The notes under the pieces were generated by a model, which searched no databases, had not been told where the DNA came from, and saw nothing but the letters and a program-made list of their open reading frames with translations. Shown piece after piece: positions 18,641-28,671 of a DNA stretch of 36,527 bases; positions within the stretch are counted from its first letter, which is position 1; every line of letters starts with the position of its first letter. Position numbers and translations under genes: made by a program. Where the stretch lies: NCBI GenBank assembly GCA_033720815.1, contig JAWWBT010000006.1, forward strand, positions 1 through 36,527. The letters are read 5' to 3'. Origin of the DNA: JAWWBS01 sp033720815 (GTDB lineage: Bacteria > Pseudomonadota > Gammaproteobacteria > Natronospirales > JAJUFS01).

Positions 18641-18675
18641 ATGACCGATGGTCATTATAAATGACCATTGGTCAT
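18641..18675. promoter_or_regulatory. Tandem TetR-type operator over the divergent promoter region
   Basis: Two 15-bp palindromes, ATGACCGATGGTCAT (18641-18655) and ATGACCATTGGTCAT (18661-18675), are identical except in the centre. They are 20 bases centre to centre, about two helical turns, fitting cooperative binding of two dimers on one face. A minus-strand -10 lies between them. Confidence 0.88.
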
Positions 18676-18683
18676 ATCCACAA
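18654..18683 (-). promoter_or_regulatory. Promoter of the TetR-SDR operon
   Basis: A perfect TATAAT (minus strand, 18654-18659) lies between the two operator palindromes, with a weak -35 TTGTGG (18678-18683) 18 bases upstream. Operator overlap implies autorepression. Confidence 0.6.
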
Positions 18684-18778
18684 CCGAAAAAATGGCGCTT
18701 CACCGTGTGACACCTGCACGGCGCGCCCTGCGGGCACAAGCTAGACTGCATGCATGGGCAGAAAACAGGATTCCCGCC

Positions 18779-19318
18779 ATGAATGAAAAGACCGAAGCCG
18801 CTCCAGAGGACAACCAGGAACAGGAAGGCCCGCAGCTGAACCGGCTGCGGCGGATCCTGGAGAAGATCGAGCGCCTGCCGGGCTGGCTCCAGGGCTGGGC
18901 GCGGCGCAAGGCCATCCACTTCAGTATCCCGTTCACCGGAACGGCGGGCATCGAGATCATCGAGCTCGAACCCGACCTGGTGCGGCTGCGGATGCCGAAT
19001 CGCCGCAGGGTGCGCAATCACATCAAGGGCGTGCACGCCGCAGCCATGGCATTACTGGCGGAAACAGCCTCCGGGTTGGCCGTTGGCATGCATTTGCCGG
19101 ACGACAAGGTCCCGCTACTGAAGACGATGGGATTTCGGTATACGCGGCGGGCGATCGGAAGCATTACGGCCGAGGCACGGGTCACCTCGAAACAGATTCG
19201 CGACATGGACGAGACCGACAAGGGTGAGGCGAAGGTAGACGTGCAGCTCTGGGATGACGAGAACGAGAAACCGGTCGAGTGCGTGACGGTCTGGGCCTGG
19301 GTGCCGAAGAAGAAATGA
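18779..19318 (+). CDS. DUF4442 family hotdog-fold protein (thioesterase-like)
   Basis: A protein of 179 residues. A charged N-terminus (about 35 residues) leads into RKAIHFSIPFTGTAGIEI, then RLRMPNRRRVRNHIKGVHAAAMALLAETASGLAVG. The N..xxxHxxAxxxLxExxxG pattern is that of the PaaI/DUF4442 hotdog family, related to acyl-CoA thioesterases. ATG 18779 has CAGGA 8 bases upstream; an earlier in-frame start (18668) would begin inside the operator and is unlikely. It is divergent from the TetR gene and may share its operator. The gene ends at a strong terminator. Confidence 0.82.
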   Translation: MNEKTEAAPEDNQEQEGPQLNRLRRILEKIERLPGWLQGWARRKAIHFSIPFTGTAGIEIIELEPDLVRLRMPNRRRVRNHIKGVHAAAMALLAETASGLAVGMHLPDDKVPLLKTMGFRYTRRAIGSITAEARVTSKQIRDMDETDKGEAKVDVQLWDDENEKPVECVTVWAWVPKKK

Positions 19319-19334
19319 CCGCCCTGCCTTGCAG

Positions 19335-19367
19335 CAAAAAAAGCCCCGGCACTGCCGGGGCTTTTTC
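19335..19367. terminator. Bidirectional intrinsic terminator
   Basis: A 10-bp stem (AAGCCCCGGC 19341-19350 with GCCGGGGCTT 19354-19363) has a 3-base loop, seven A to the left and five T to the right. It ends the DUF4442 and YfcC transcripts, which converge here. Confidence 0.93.
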
Positions 19368-19384
19368 GTAGCGGCCTGGGCGGC

Positions 19385-20764
19385 TTACTGGTAGCCGATC
19401 ATCACCGCGATCACCAGCGTGATCGACCCCGCAACAAGCAGCTTCAGGATCAACGGCGCAATGAACTTGAACCAGCGATCGTAAGGAATGCCGCACATGC
19501 CAAGGATACCCATCAGCACGGCATTGGTCGGTACGATCATGTTCATGAACCCGTCGCCCATCTGGTAGGCCAGCACGGCCACCTGGCGCGAGACACCGAC
19601 GATGTCGGAAATCGGCGCCATCAGCGGCATGGTGACGTAGGCCTGGCCGGAGCCGGACGGAATGAAGAAATTCAGTACCGACTGGATGAACAGCATGCCG
19701 ACGGCCGACAGTTCCGCGCCAACCATGGTCAACGGCTGCGACAGGCCATGCACCACGGTGTGCAACACCTGGCCATCTTCCAGCAGCAACGCAATGCCAC
19801 GCGCGAAACCGATCAGCAGCGCAGTGCCGGTCATCTCGGCGGCGCCGTTGGTGAAGATCTTCGCCGCGTCATCGAGCTTCATGCCGGACATCAGCGCAAC
19901 GACCAGTGCCAGCGCCGTGAACACTGCGCCGAGCTCGACGAAATACCAGCCGTAGGTCGCGATACCCCAGACAACCAGCACCAGCGCGGCGAGTGTCACG
20001 AGGAGAATGCTGCGGCGGCGGCCGGTCAGGTCCGGGTAGTCGGTCGCCTGCGGCGGCTGCGCATCGGCGACATCCTTCACCAGGCTGGCTTCCGGATTAG
20101 CTCGAACCTTCTTCGCGTAGGACCACAGGTGATGGAAACCGATGAGGAAGAACGGAATGAACATGGCCGCACGGAATTCCCAGCCGGAAACCGGTTGCAG
20201 CTCCGCCACTTCCTGCGCCACCAGCACGGTGAACGGGTTCAGCATCGCCACGCCATAGCCGATGCCGTAGCCGACCACCATGATGCCGACCGCGGCGACG
20301 GTATCCATCCGCAGGGCCACGCACAGCGTGATCAGTATCGCGACCAGCGGAATGTATTCCTCCGCCATGCCGATCGTCGCGGAACCCGCCATGAAGGCCA
20401 ACATGCCCATGGCGACCAGCCAGGCGGGCCGATTGCCGAAGCGGTTCAGCAATCGACCCAATGCGGCGTCGATGGCGCCGGTGTGTCGCAGCACGGCCAG
20501 CGAACCGCCGATGAGGAAGATGAAGAAGATAATGCCCTGCGCATCACCCAGTGCGCGCGGGATCGCGGTGAACAGCACGGTTGGCGACAGGCGCGGCTGT
20601 TCTTCCAGCGTTTCGTAGGTGCCGGGCTGCACCACCTCGCGACCATGGTCGTTGACCATGGTGTCGAACTGGCCAGCCGGCAATATCCAGGTGAGGCCGT
20701 AGGCCAGCACCATCATCGAAAAGAGCAGTACCAGCGTGTGCGGTACCTTCATCCCCTTGAACAT
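19385..20764 (-). CDS. YfcC-family carrier (DcuC superfamily)
   Basis: A protein of 459 residues with about 12 hydrophobic helices. The N-terminal MKVPHTLVLLF, LTWILPAGQFD and later ESVLNFFIPSGSGQA-like pattern (here QSVLNFFIPSGSGQAYVTMP) are hallmarks of the YfcC group of the C4-dicarboxylate anaerobic carrier superfamily. The family includes putative basic amino acid or short-chain acid carriers; the substrate is not certain. ATG 20764 is chosen because GAGGGG lies 6 bases upstream; the in-frame position at 20797 lies inside the preceding terminator hairpin. It lies downstream of the M2 peptidase, fitting uptake or export of peptide-derived products. Confidence 0.9.
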   Translation of the reverse strand: MFKGMKVPHTLVLLFSMMVLAYGLTWILPAGQFDTMVNDHGREVVQPGTYETLEEQPRLSPTVLFTAIPRALGDAQGIIFFIFLIGGSLAVLRHTGAIDAALGRLLNRFGNRPAWLVAMGMLAFMAGSATIGMAEEYIPLVAILITLCVALRMDTVAAVGIMVVGYGIGYGVAMLNPFTVLVAQEVAELQPVSGWEFRAAMFIPFFLIGFHHLWSYAKKVRANPEASLVKDVADAQPPQATDYPDLTGRRRSILLVTLAALVLVVWGIATYGWYFVELGAVFTALALVVALMSGMKLDDAAKIFTNGAAEMTGTALLIGFARGIALLLEDGQVLHTVVHGLSQPLTMVGAELSAVGMLFIQSVLNFFIPSGSGQAYVTMPLMAPISDIVGVSRQVAVLAYQMGDGFMNMIVPTNAVLMGILGMCGIPYDRWFKFIAPLILKLLVAGSITLVIAVMIGYQ

Positions 20765-20780
20765 GTTCAGCCCCTCTTCA

Positions 20781-20813
20781 ATAAAACGCCCCGGCAACGA
20801 GTACCGGGGCGTT
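20781..20813 (-). terminator. Intrinsic terminator of the M2 peptidase gene
   Basis: A 9-bp stem (ACGCCCCGG 20786-20794 with CCGGGGCGT 20804-20812) is followed on the minus strand by TTTTAT. It lies only about 17 bases before the YfcC start codon, so the YfcC gene needs read-through or a promoter within the M2 3' end. Confidence 0.85.
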
Positions 20814-20837
20814 GGTCACTTTCCGAGCAGTGGTGAA

Positions 20838-22769
20838 TTACCAGCCGCAGGATTTTCCTTCATTTTGTGTATCAAGCCACGCCTTCAGCGGCGCAAAGTA
20901 TTCCAGCAGCGGTTCGCCGGACATTTCGCGCGTGCCGGTCAGCTCCGCCATGGTGTCCTGCCACGGCTGGCTCTGACCGTTCGCCATCATCGCGTTGAAG
21001 CGCTTGCCGGCTTCCTCGCTACCGAAGAAGGAGCACTGGTACAGCGGACCTTCGTGGCCGGCAGCATCGCAGAGCGCATCGTAGAACTGGAACTGCAGGA
21101 TGCGCGCCAGGAAGTAACGCGTGTACGGCGTGTTGCCCGGGATGTGGTACTTGGCACCCGGGTCGAAGGCATCGGCACCGCGCTCGACCGGGGCCTCGAT
21201 GCCCTGGTATTCGGTGCGGAGCTTCCACCAGCCGGTGTTGTAGTCTTCCGGCGTGATGTCGCCCGCGAACACCTTCCAGCGCCACTGGTCGATCAGCTTG
21301 CCGAACGGCAGGAAGGCAACCTTGTTGAGCGCCATCTTCATCTGGTTGTTGATGACGGCTTCCTCGCTGGAAGCAGCGGACTCGATGAGACCCTGCGAAG
21401 CGAGGTATTCCGGCGTCATTGCCAGCTCGATGGTGTCGCCGATGGCTTCATGGAAACCGTCATGCGCGCCCGACTGGAAGATCGGGTCCTGCACGTTGTA
21501 GGCGAGGTCGTAATACAGGTGGCCCAGTTCGTGGTAGACCGTCTTCAGGTCTTCCAGGTTCGGCTCGATGCACATCTTGATGCGCACGTCGCCCTTCATG
21601 TCCATGTCCCATGCAGATGCGTGGCAGACCACGTCACGATCACGCGGCTTCACGAACTGCGAACGCTCCCAGAAGGATTCCGGCAGCTCGCCCATGCCCA
21701 TGGACTTGTAGAAATTCTCGGCCGACTTGACCATTTCCAGCGCGATCCACTCGTCGGCCTGGTATTCGGCTTCGGCCAGTTCCTTGATGGAGGCTTCATC
21801 ACCCAGCTTCGCCTTCAGCTCCGCTTCCTTGTCGGCGCGGCGGCTTTCCAGCTCGGCAGAAACGTCGATGCTGGCCAGGCCCTGGTACGGCTCGACGATC
21901 GGGTAGACGTTGCCCCATTCCTGCGACCACATGTTGCCCAGCAGGTGCGCCGGGATCGGGCCATCGGACGGCACCTTTTCTTCGCCGTATTGCTGCTGCA
22001 GCTCATCACGCACGTAGCAGTGCAGCGAATCGTACAGCGGCTTCACGTCGGCCCAGAGGTCTTCGGTGACCTGGGTGAATTCGTCAGCCGGCATGTCGTA
22101 ACCCGAGCGCCACAGAGCGCCGGTGTCCTTGAAGCCCAGCTCGTTCGCGCCTTCGTTCATCAGCTCGACGAAACGGACATACTTTTCCTTCATCGGCGGC
22201 GACACGGTGCGCCAGCCGGCCCAGGCACGCAGCTTCTCGTCGTAGCTGGCAGCCGGGTCGTCGATGATGTTTTCGAGGTCACCCAGCGAGTAGCACTTGC
22301 CATCTTCGTCTTCCGGGCACCACTTGCCGGCACCGTACATGGCTTCCAGCTCGGTGGAGAGCTGCGCCAGTTCGGCAATCTTTGCGTCTTCCGACGGCGA
22401 CGGCATGGTCGCGCCGATCTGCACCAGCTTCATTGCGCGGGCCGTTTCACCCTGCAGGTCGAGCTCGTTGAACTGCTTGGATTCCTCGACGATGCGCGCG
22501 CTGTATTTCAGTGATTCCTCACCGACCCGCGACGCGAGCAACTGGGTGTCCGGGTTGATGTAAGTGGAGGCCAGCCAGTAGGTCTTGGCGTAAGGGCCGT
22601 TCACCTCGTAGGCGTGCTCGTTGATGCCATCAATGAACGCTTTTGCATCTTCAACGGTTACGTCTTTCTTTTCAGCCGTGGCGTCCGCGTCGGCAGCCTT
22701 GTCGCCACCACAGGCGGCGAGCAGCGCGACCAGCGAAGCTGCAGCAGCAAGCTTGATCGAATGTTTCAT
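20838..22769 (-). CDS. M2 family metallopeptidase lipoprotein (ACE-like dipeptidyl carboxypeptidase)
   Basis: A protein of 643 residues. The lipoprotein signal ends in LLAAC (lipidated Cys20). The M2 zinc motif HELGH (His413, Glu414, His417) is followed by HDGFHEAIGD, which supplies the third ligand Glu. Blocks such as WLASTYINPDTQ, AHLLGNMWSQEWGN and GAKYHIPGNTPYTRYFLA match angiotensin-converting-enzyme homologues of bacteria. It probably removes dipeptides from the C-terminus of oligopeptides at the envelope. ATG 22769 has GAGGGA 7 bases upstream. Its own terminator follows; the POT transporter gene lies upstream with a separate terminator. Confidence 0.96.
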   Translation of the reverse strand: MKHSIKLAAAASLVALLAACGGDKAADADATAEKKDVTVEDAKAFIDGINEHAYEVNGPYAKTYWLASTYINPDTQLLASRVGEESLKYSARIVEESKQFNELDLQGETARAMKLVQIGATMPSPSEDAKIAELAQLSTELEAMYGAGKWCPEDEDGKCYSLGDLENIIDDPAASYDEKLRAWAGWRTVSPPMKEKYVRFVELMNEGANELGFKDTGALWRSGYDMPADEFTQVTEDLWADVKPLYDSLHCYVRDELQQQYGEEKVPSDGPIPAHLLGNMWSQEWGNVYPIVEPYQGLASIDVSAELESRRADKEAELKAKLGDEASIKELAEAEYQADEWIALEMVKSAENFYKSMGMGELPESFWERSQFVKPRDRDVVCHASAWDMDMKGDVRIKMCIEPNLEDLKTVYHELGHLYYDLAYNVQDPIFQSGAHDGFHEAIGDTIELAMTPEYLASQGLIESAASSEEAVINNQMKMALNKVAFLPFGKLIDQWRWKVFAGDITPEDYNTGWWKLRTEYQGIEAPVERGADAFDPGAKYHIPGNTPYTRYFLARILQFQFYDALCDAAGHEGPLYQCSFFGSEEAGKRFNAMMANGQSQPWQDTMAELTGTREMSGEPLLEYFAPLKAWLDTQNEGKSCGW

Positions 22770-22840
22770 GGCGTATTCCCTCATGTTGTTGCGTCCATGC
22801 CGGTGACCGGCTGGCGCACAGGAACTCAGGTAATGGAACG

Positions 22841-22870
22841 AAAAAGGGGCGACCCCTGCGGGCCGCCCCT
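22841..22870 (-). terminator. Intrinsic terminator of the POT transporter gene
   Basis: A 7-bp outer stem (AGGGGCG 22845-22851 with CGCCCCT 22864-22870) is followed on the minus strand by TTTTT. It lies directly after the transporter stop and separates it from the M2 gene. Confidence 0.85.
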
Positions 22871-22875
22871 CCTGC

Positions 22876-24462
<1,587 letters not shown>

Positions 24463-24644
24463 TGGAAGACCCTCTCTTATAGGTGCATTTCTGCTTTATG
24501 AATTTTGTCAGGCGGCCCTTTCCCCTGGGCCGAATCGGGCCAAGCATTCCTGCTTTGCCGCCCGAGGTCAACTTTTCTGCCTGCTGTTGCTGCGCAAAAA
24601 AGGGCCAGTCATGGCAGCAAATTCACTGAAACCATCGGCGTCGC

Positions 24645-24673
24645 TTGTTGTCTGTGTTCGGGGGGCTTATAAA
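24645..24673 (+). promoter_or_regulatory. Candidate sigma-70 promoter of the M16 peptidase gene
   Basis: TTGTTG (24645-24650) and TATAAA (24668-24673) are separated by exactly 17 bases, about 47 bases before the start codon. A GGAG Shine-Dalgarno follows at 24709-24712. Confidence 0.6.
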
Positions 24674-24719
24674 CAGCGTTCAGCCCGAAATCCTGAAAAA
24701 TATCACCCGGAGAAACGCA

Positions 24720-27707
24720 ATGATCCGCAAGATGCTGATACCGGCACTGCTTGGCGCCGCCGCACTGGCCGGCTGCGGGCAGGAGCCGACTGATGACACC
24801 CAGGCCGCTGCAAAGGCCGGGCCGGAACTTCCCGCCGGCGTAGAGATGCGCAAGGGCGACGGTGTTTTTGGCCAGGAATACCTCAGCGGCACACTGGATA
24901 ACGGCCTGAAGGTCGTGATCGTGCCAACCGACTACCCGGATGTGGTCACCATCCAGATTCCGGTGCAGACCGGTTCGCGCAACGAAATCGAGGAAGGCAA
25001 GTCAGGTTTTGCGCATTTCTTCGAGCACATGATGTTCCGCGGCACGGAGAACTACTCGCAGGAGGAATACCAGCGCGTACTGAAGAGCATCGGCGCGGAT
25101 TCCAACGCCTACACCTCGGATGACCTGACCAACTACCACATCACCTTCACCAAGCCGGACCTGGAAACGGTGATCAAGGTCGAAGCCGACCGCTTCCAGA
25201 ACCTCAGCTACACCGAGGACCAGTTCCGCACCGAGGCGCTCGCGGTGAAGGGCGAATACCTGAAGAACTCGTCCAACCCGATCCGCCAGCTGCTGGAACG
25301 CCAGCGCGAAATGGCGTACGACCGCCACACCTACGAGCACACCACGATGGGCTTCCTCGAAGACATCGAGAACATGCCTAACCAGTACGCCTATTCGCAC
25401 CAGTTCTTCGAGCGCTGGTACCGCCCGTCGACCACCACCGTGATCCTCGCGGGTGACCTGGACCCGGTAAAGACATACGAACTCGTGCAGCAGCACTGGG
25501 GTGGCTGGGAATCCCCGGCGGAACCGATCCCGGACATTCCGCAGGAAACGGAAACCAAGGGCCCGCAGTACGACCACATCCAGTGGGAATCGCCGACGAC
25601 CCCGTGGGTGGCCGTTTCCTTCCGCGGCCCGGCCTACGAGCCGACCGAAAAGGACATGCCGGCGATGGACCTCGTCTCGGCGCTGTACTTCTCGCAGAAC
25701 TCCGACATCTACAAGGAAATGGTGCTGGAGAAGCAGTGGGCAGAGTCGCTGGGCGCCTACTTCCCGAACCGCAAGGACCCGGGCCAGCTGACGATCTTCG
25801 CGCGTCTCAACGACCCGACCAAGGGCCGCGAAATCACCGATGCGATTCTTGAGACGCTGAAACGTGCGCGCACCGAACTGGTCGATGCCGGCAAGCTCGC
25901 CGACACGAAATCCAACATGAAGTATTCCTTCGCCGGCCAGCTGGACAATTCCGGCGCCATCGGCGAGACGCTGGCGAGCTTCGCGCATTTCGATCGCGCA
26001 CCGGTCGAGACGATCAACGCCGCGTACAAGACCTACGATTCGCTGACGGCGGAAGACATCCGCAGCTACGCGAACGAATACTTCACGGATGACACCCGCG
26101 TGATCATCTCGCTGTCTGCCGAGGAGAGCATGGCGGGCATGGACAGCGTTCCGTCGCTGGACGAGATGGTCGCGAACGCCGAGAAGGAATCCATGGCCGC
26201 TGAAACGGACACCGATTCCGGCTGGGATGACTCGATGAACCGTGAGGCCATCGCCGAGAAGGCCGGCAAGCGCAGCGTCGATGTGAAGACCGTCGACATG
26301 CAGGGCGCTTCCGACCTGGTGGACGTCGCCTGGCTCTTCAAGGTCGGTGCGGCGAAGGACCCGGAAGGCAAGAAGGGCCTGGCTACGCTGACCGCGATGA
26401 TGGTGGCGCAGGGTGGTTCGGCGTTCCATGACATTGCCGAAATCAACGAGGCGATGTACCCGATTGCGGCTGGCCTTTCCGCACAGGTCGGCAAGGAAAT
26501 GACCCGCTTCTCGGGTTCCGTGCACCGGGACAACCTCGACACCTGGTACGCCATTGCCTCCGAGCAGCTGCTGAACCCGGGCTGGAAGGAATCCGATTTC
26601 ACGCGACTGCAGAAGCAGCTCGTCAGCGCCATCCGCAGTGACCTGCGGGCAAACAACGACGAGGAATTCGGCAAGGAAGCACTGTACGAATTCATCTACG
26701 GCGACGATCACGCCTACGGCTCACTGAGCCTGGGCCACGCCAAGGATGTCGAGGCACTGACGCTGGACGACGTGAAGCTCTTTTACGCCAAGCACTACAC
26801 GCCGGCGAACCTGACGCTGGGCCTGGCCGGCGGTTACAACGACCGCTTCAGGGATGTGGTGAGCGGCGACATGGCCGCGCTGCCGGTTGGCGGCGAGACC
26901 AGTACCGATCTTTCACAGCCGCCTGCCATTGATGGCCACAAGGCAATCGTGATCCAGAAGGAAACCGCGCCGGTTGCCGTGTCGTTCGGTTTCCCGATCG
27001 ACCTGGTGCGAGGTGATGACGACTGGGTTGCACTGTGGCTGGCCCGCTCGTGGCTCGGTGAACACCGCAGCTCGAACAGCCACCTGTACCAGCGCATTCG
27101 TGCCGCCCGTGGCATGAACTATGGCGACTATGCCTACATCGAGTACTTCCCGCGGGGCATGTACCTGAACATGCCGGTGCCGAACGTTGCGCGCCAGCAG
27201 CAGATATTCCAGGTCTGGCTGCGCCCGCTGCGTTCGAACAACGATGCGCATTTCGCCACTCGCACGGCAATGTACGAGCTGGAGAAACTCATCAACGAAG
27301 GCATGACGCAGGAAGAATTCGAGGCAACTCGCAACTTCCTCGACAAGTACGTGGCACAGATGGTCGACTCGCAGGGTCGCCAGCTTGCATACATGCTGGA
27401 CTCGGAGTTCTACGGTATCGGTCCGTTTGCCGATTACGTGCGCGATGGTCTCGCGAAGCTGACGGTGGAAGACGTGAACCGCGTCATCCGCGAAAACCTG
27501 CAACTCGAGCACATCAAGTACGTCTTCATTGCGAAGGACGCCGAAGACCTCAAGGCACGCCTGGTCGAGAACCGTCCGTCGCCGATGACGTACAACTCGC
27601 AGATGCCGGAAGAAATCCTGGAAGAAGACAAGATCATCCAGGAACTCGACCTGCAGATGGACGCAGATGACGTGACCATCGTGCCGGCCGAGGAAATGTT
27701 CGAATAA
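24720..27707 (+). CDS. M16 family zinc peptidase lipoprotein (two-domain)
   Basis: A protein of 995 residues, the size of a fused two-half M16 peptidase. The lipoprotein signal ends in ALAGC (Cys19). The inverted zinc motif HFFEH (His99, Glu102, His103) is followed about 75 residues later by a Glu-containing segment (ALAVKGEYLKNSSNP). The second half resembles M16 but lacks HxxEH, as is normal for the non-catalytic half. It degrades oligopeptides at the envelope. ATG 24720 follows a clear promoter and Shine-Dalgarno. It is divergent from the POT transporter gene and ends at a strong terminator. Confidence 0.95.
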   Translation: MIRKMLIPALLGAAALAGCGQEPTDDTQAAAKAGPELPAGVEMRKGDGVFGQEYLSGTLDNGLKVVIVPTDYPDVVTIQIPVQTGSRNEIEEGKSGFAHFFEHMMFRGTENYSQEEYQRVLKSIGADSNAYTSDDLTNYHITFTKPDLETVIKVEADRFQNLSYTEDQFRTEALAVKGEYLKNSSNPIRQLLERQREMAYDRHTYEHTTMGFLEDIENMPNQYAYSHQFFERWYRPSTTTVILAGDLDPVKTYELVQQHWGGWESPAEPIPDIPQETETKGPQYDHIQWESPTTPWVAVSFRGPAYEPTEKDMPAMDLVSALYFSQNSDIYKEMVLEKQWAESLGAYFPNRKDPGQLTIFARLNDPTKGREITDAILETLKRARTELVDAGKLADTKSNMKYSFAGQLDNSGAIGETLASFAHFDRAPVETINAAYKTYDSLTAEDIRSYANEYFTDDTRVIISLSAEESMAGMDSVPSLDEMVANAEKESMAAETDTDSGWDDSMNREAIAEKAGKRSVDVKTVDMQGASDLVDVAWLFKVGAAKDPEGKKGLATLTAMMVAQGGSAFHDIAEINEAMYPIAAGLSAQVGKEMTRFSGSVHRDNLDTWYAIASEQLLNPGWKESDFTRLQKQLVSAIRSDLRANNDEEFGKEALYEFIYGDDHAYGSLSLGHAKDVEALTLDDVKLFYAKHYTPANLTLGLAGGYNDRFRDVVSGDMAALPVGGETSTDLSQPPAIDGHKAIVIQKETAPVAVSFGFPIDLVRGDDDWVALWLARSWLGEHRSSNSHLYQRIRAARGMNYGDYAYIEYFPRGMYLNMPVPNVARQQQIFQVWLRPLRSNNDAHFATRTAMYELEKLINEGMTQEEFEATRNFLDKYVAQMVDSQGRQLAYMLDSEFYGIGPFADYVRDGLAKLTVEDVNRVIRENLQLEHIKYVFIAKDAEDLKARLVENRPSPMTYNSQMPEEILEEDKIIQELDLQMDADDVTIVPAEEMFE

Positions 27708-27728
27708 GCGGAATTCGTTCCGGTACGA

Positions 27729-27757
27729 GAAAGCCCCGCCTTGCGCGGGGCTTTTTC
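27729..27757 (+). terminator. Intrinsic terminator of the M16 peptidase gene
   Basis: A 9-bp stem (AAGCCCCGC 27731-27739 with GCGGGGCTT 27745-27753) is followed by a run of five T on the plus strand. Confidence 0.92.
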
Positions 27758-27795
27758 ATTGGTGGATACTGTTGCCCTGGAAGGGGGGACCATTG

Positions 27796-28155
27796 ATGAA
27801 GAATGCCATTCGCGCGACCGCGTTGCTTGCTGCCAGCCTCTTGCTCTCCGCCTGCGGTACTACGCAGACTGTGGCGGTCGGCCCGCATGAATCCATCAGC
27901 ATCACTGCAAGTGGCGAAAACACCCGCTGCGACTGGATTCCCCGCGTGTACAGCGGCGTCGCATGGAACTTCTGTTACCTCAATTCCCCCTACGGAGCCA
28001 CCGCTGGCGTCGGCGGGGACGCGATGGACAACACCATCATCGGAGTGCCGTTCTTCCTCTTCGATTTCGCGATGTCCGCGGCCTTCGACACCATTGCCCT
28101 GCCCTGGACGATCTATACCCAGTCGCATTACGGAAATATCGAAGTCCGTAACTGA
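27796..28155 (+). CDS. YceK/YidQ-like (DUF1375) small lipoprotein
   Basis: A protein of 119 residues. The signal ends in LLLSAC (lipidated Cys20). After the lipobox come RCDWIPRVYSGVAWNFCYLN and later FFLFDFAMSAAFDTIALPWTIY, which recall the YceK/YidQ family (IYSG block, then xxDxPFS...DTLLLPYD-like end). Two further Cys may pair. Its role is unknown; such proteins are outer-membrane lipoproteins. ATG 27796 follows GGAAGGGGGG; the in-frame ATG at 27772 precedes that Shine-Dalgarno and lacks a signal. It is convergent with the small membrane protein at 28162. Confidence 0.78.
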   Translation: MKNAIRATALLAASLLLSACGTTQTVAVGPHESISITASGENTRCDWIPRVYSGVAWNFCYLNSPYGATAGVGGDAMDNTIIGVPFFLFDFAMSAAFDTIALPWTIYTQSHYGNIEVRN

Positions 28156-28161
28156 TCCCGG

Positions 28162-28623
28162 CTACACGCTGACGCTGCGAATACCGACCAGCGTCAGTAT
28201 CCGGCGTACTGCCAGCCAGCTCACCAGTAGCGCAATCACTACCAGCACCATGTCACCGAAGCCTGCAAAGGTCGTGAGCTCACGCGTGTTGTGCGCGTAG
28301 AAGATCTCGTTCAATGAGAGACGTGAACCGGTCAGGTTTCCGACGAATCGTGCAACACCGTTATAGACAGGCACGATGCCGCTCAACAGTGCCATCAGGA
28401 AATTCAGTTCACCCGCCAGCAGGCCAACAATCGCGTGCAACGTCGCAAGCAGTACAAGCGTGACCGCAAGCCGGGACAGGAACAGGACAACATCCGCAGG
28501 CAGGAAGTCCGCGATATTCCCAAACCATATGGCCACGTCAGCCACGAAATTGCTCGCGAACGCGGCATAGGGTGCGGCCGCGATGCCGACGAGCAGGCAG
28601 GCGATGTAGATGCTGATGCGCAT
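28162..28623 (-). CDS. Small integral membrane protein, unknown
   Basis: A protein of 153 residues with a signal-like N-terminal helix (IACLLVGIAAAPYAAFA) and about three further hydrophobic segments (VVLFLSRLAVTLVLLATLHAI, FLMALLSGIVPVYNGVARFVG and VLVVIALLVSWLAV). I do not recognise a family. It follows tatC on the same strand with a 48-base gap and could be the last gene of the his-tat transcript. No terminator is seen after it; the neighbouring lipoprotein gene converges within 6 bases. Confidence 0.75.
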   Translation of the reverse strand: MRISIYIACLLVGIAAAPYAAFASNFVADVAIWFGNIADFLPADVVLFLSRLAVTLVLLATLHAIVGLLAGELNFLMALLSGIVPVYNGVARFVGNLTGSRLSLNEIFYAHNTRELTTFAGFGDMVLVVIALLVSWLAVRRILTLVGIRSVSV

Positions 28624-28671
28624 GAGTTGGCTCCATCACTCGTGATGAAACCAGTGTAGGTCAATCCGGCT

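Noticed and set aside
20736..22514. 592-codon plus-strand frame opposite the M2 peptidase gene
   Set aside because: It is an antisense shadow with no recognisable motifs; the M2 gene with HELGH is certain.
25002..26711. 569-codon minus-strand frame inside the M16 gene
   Set aside because: It is an antisense shadow; the peptidase reading frame has the zinc motif, signal and promoter.
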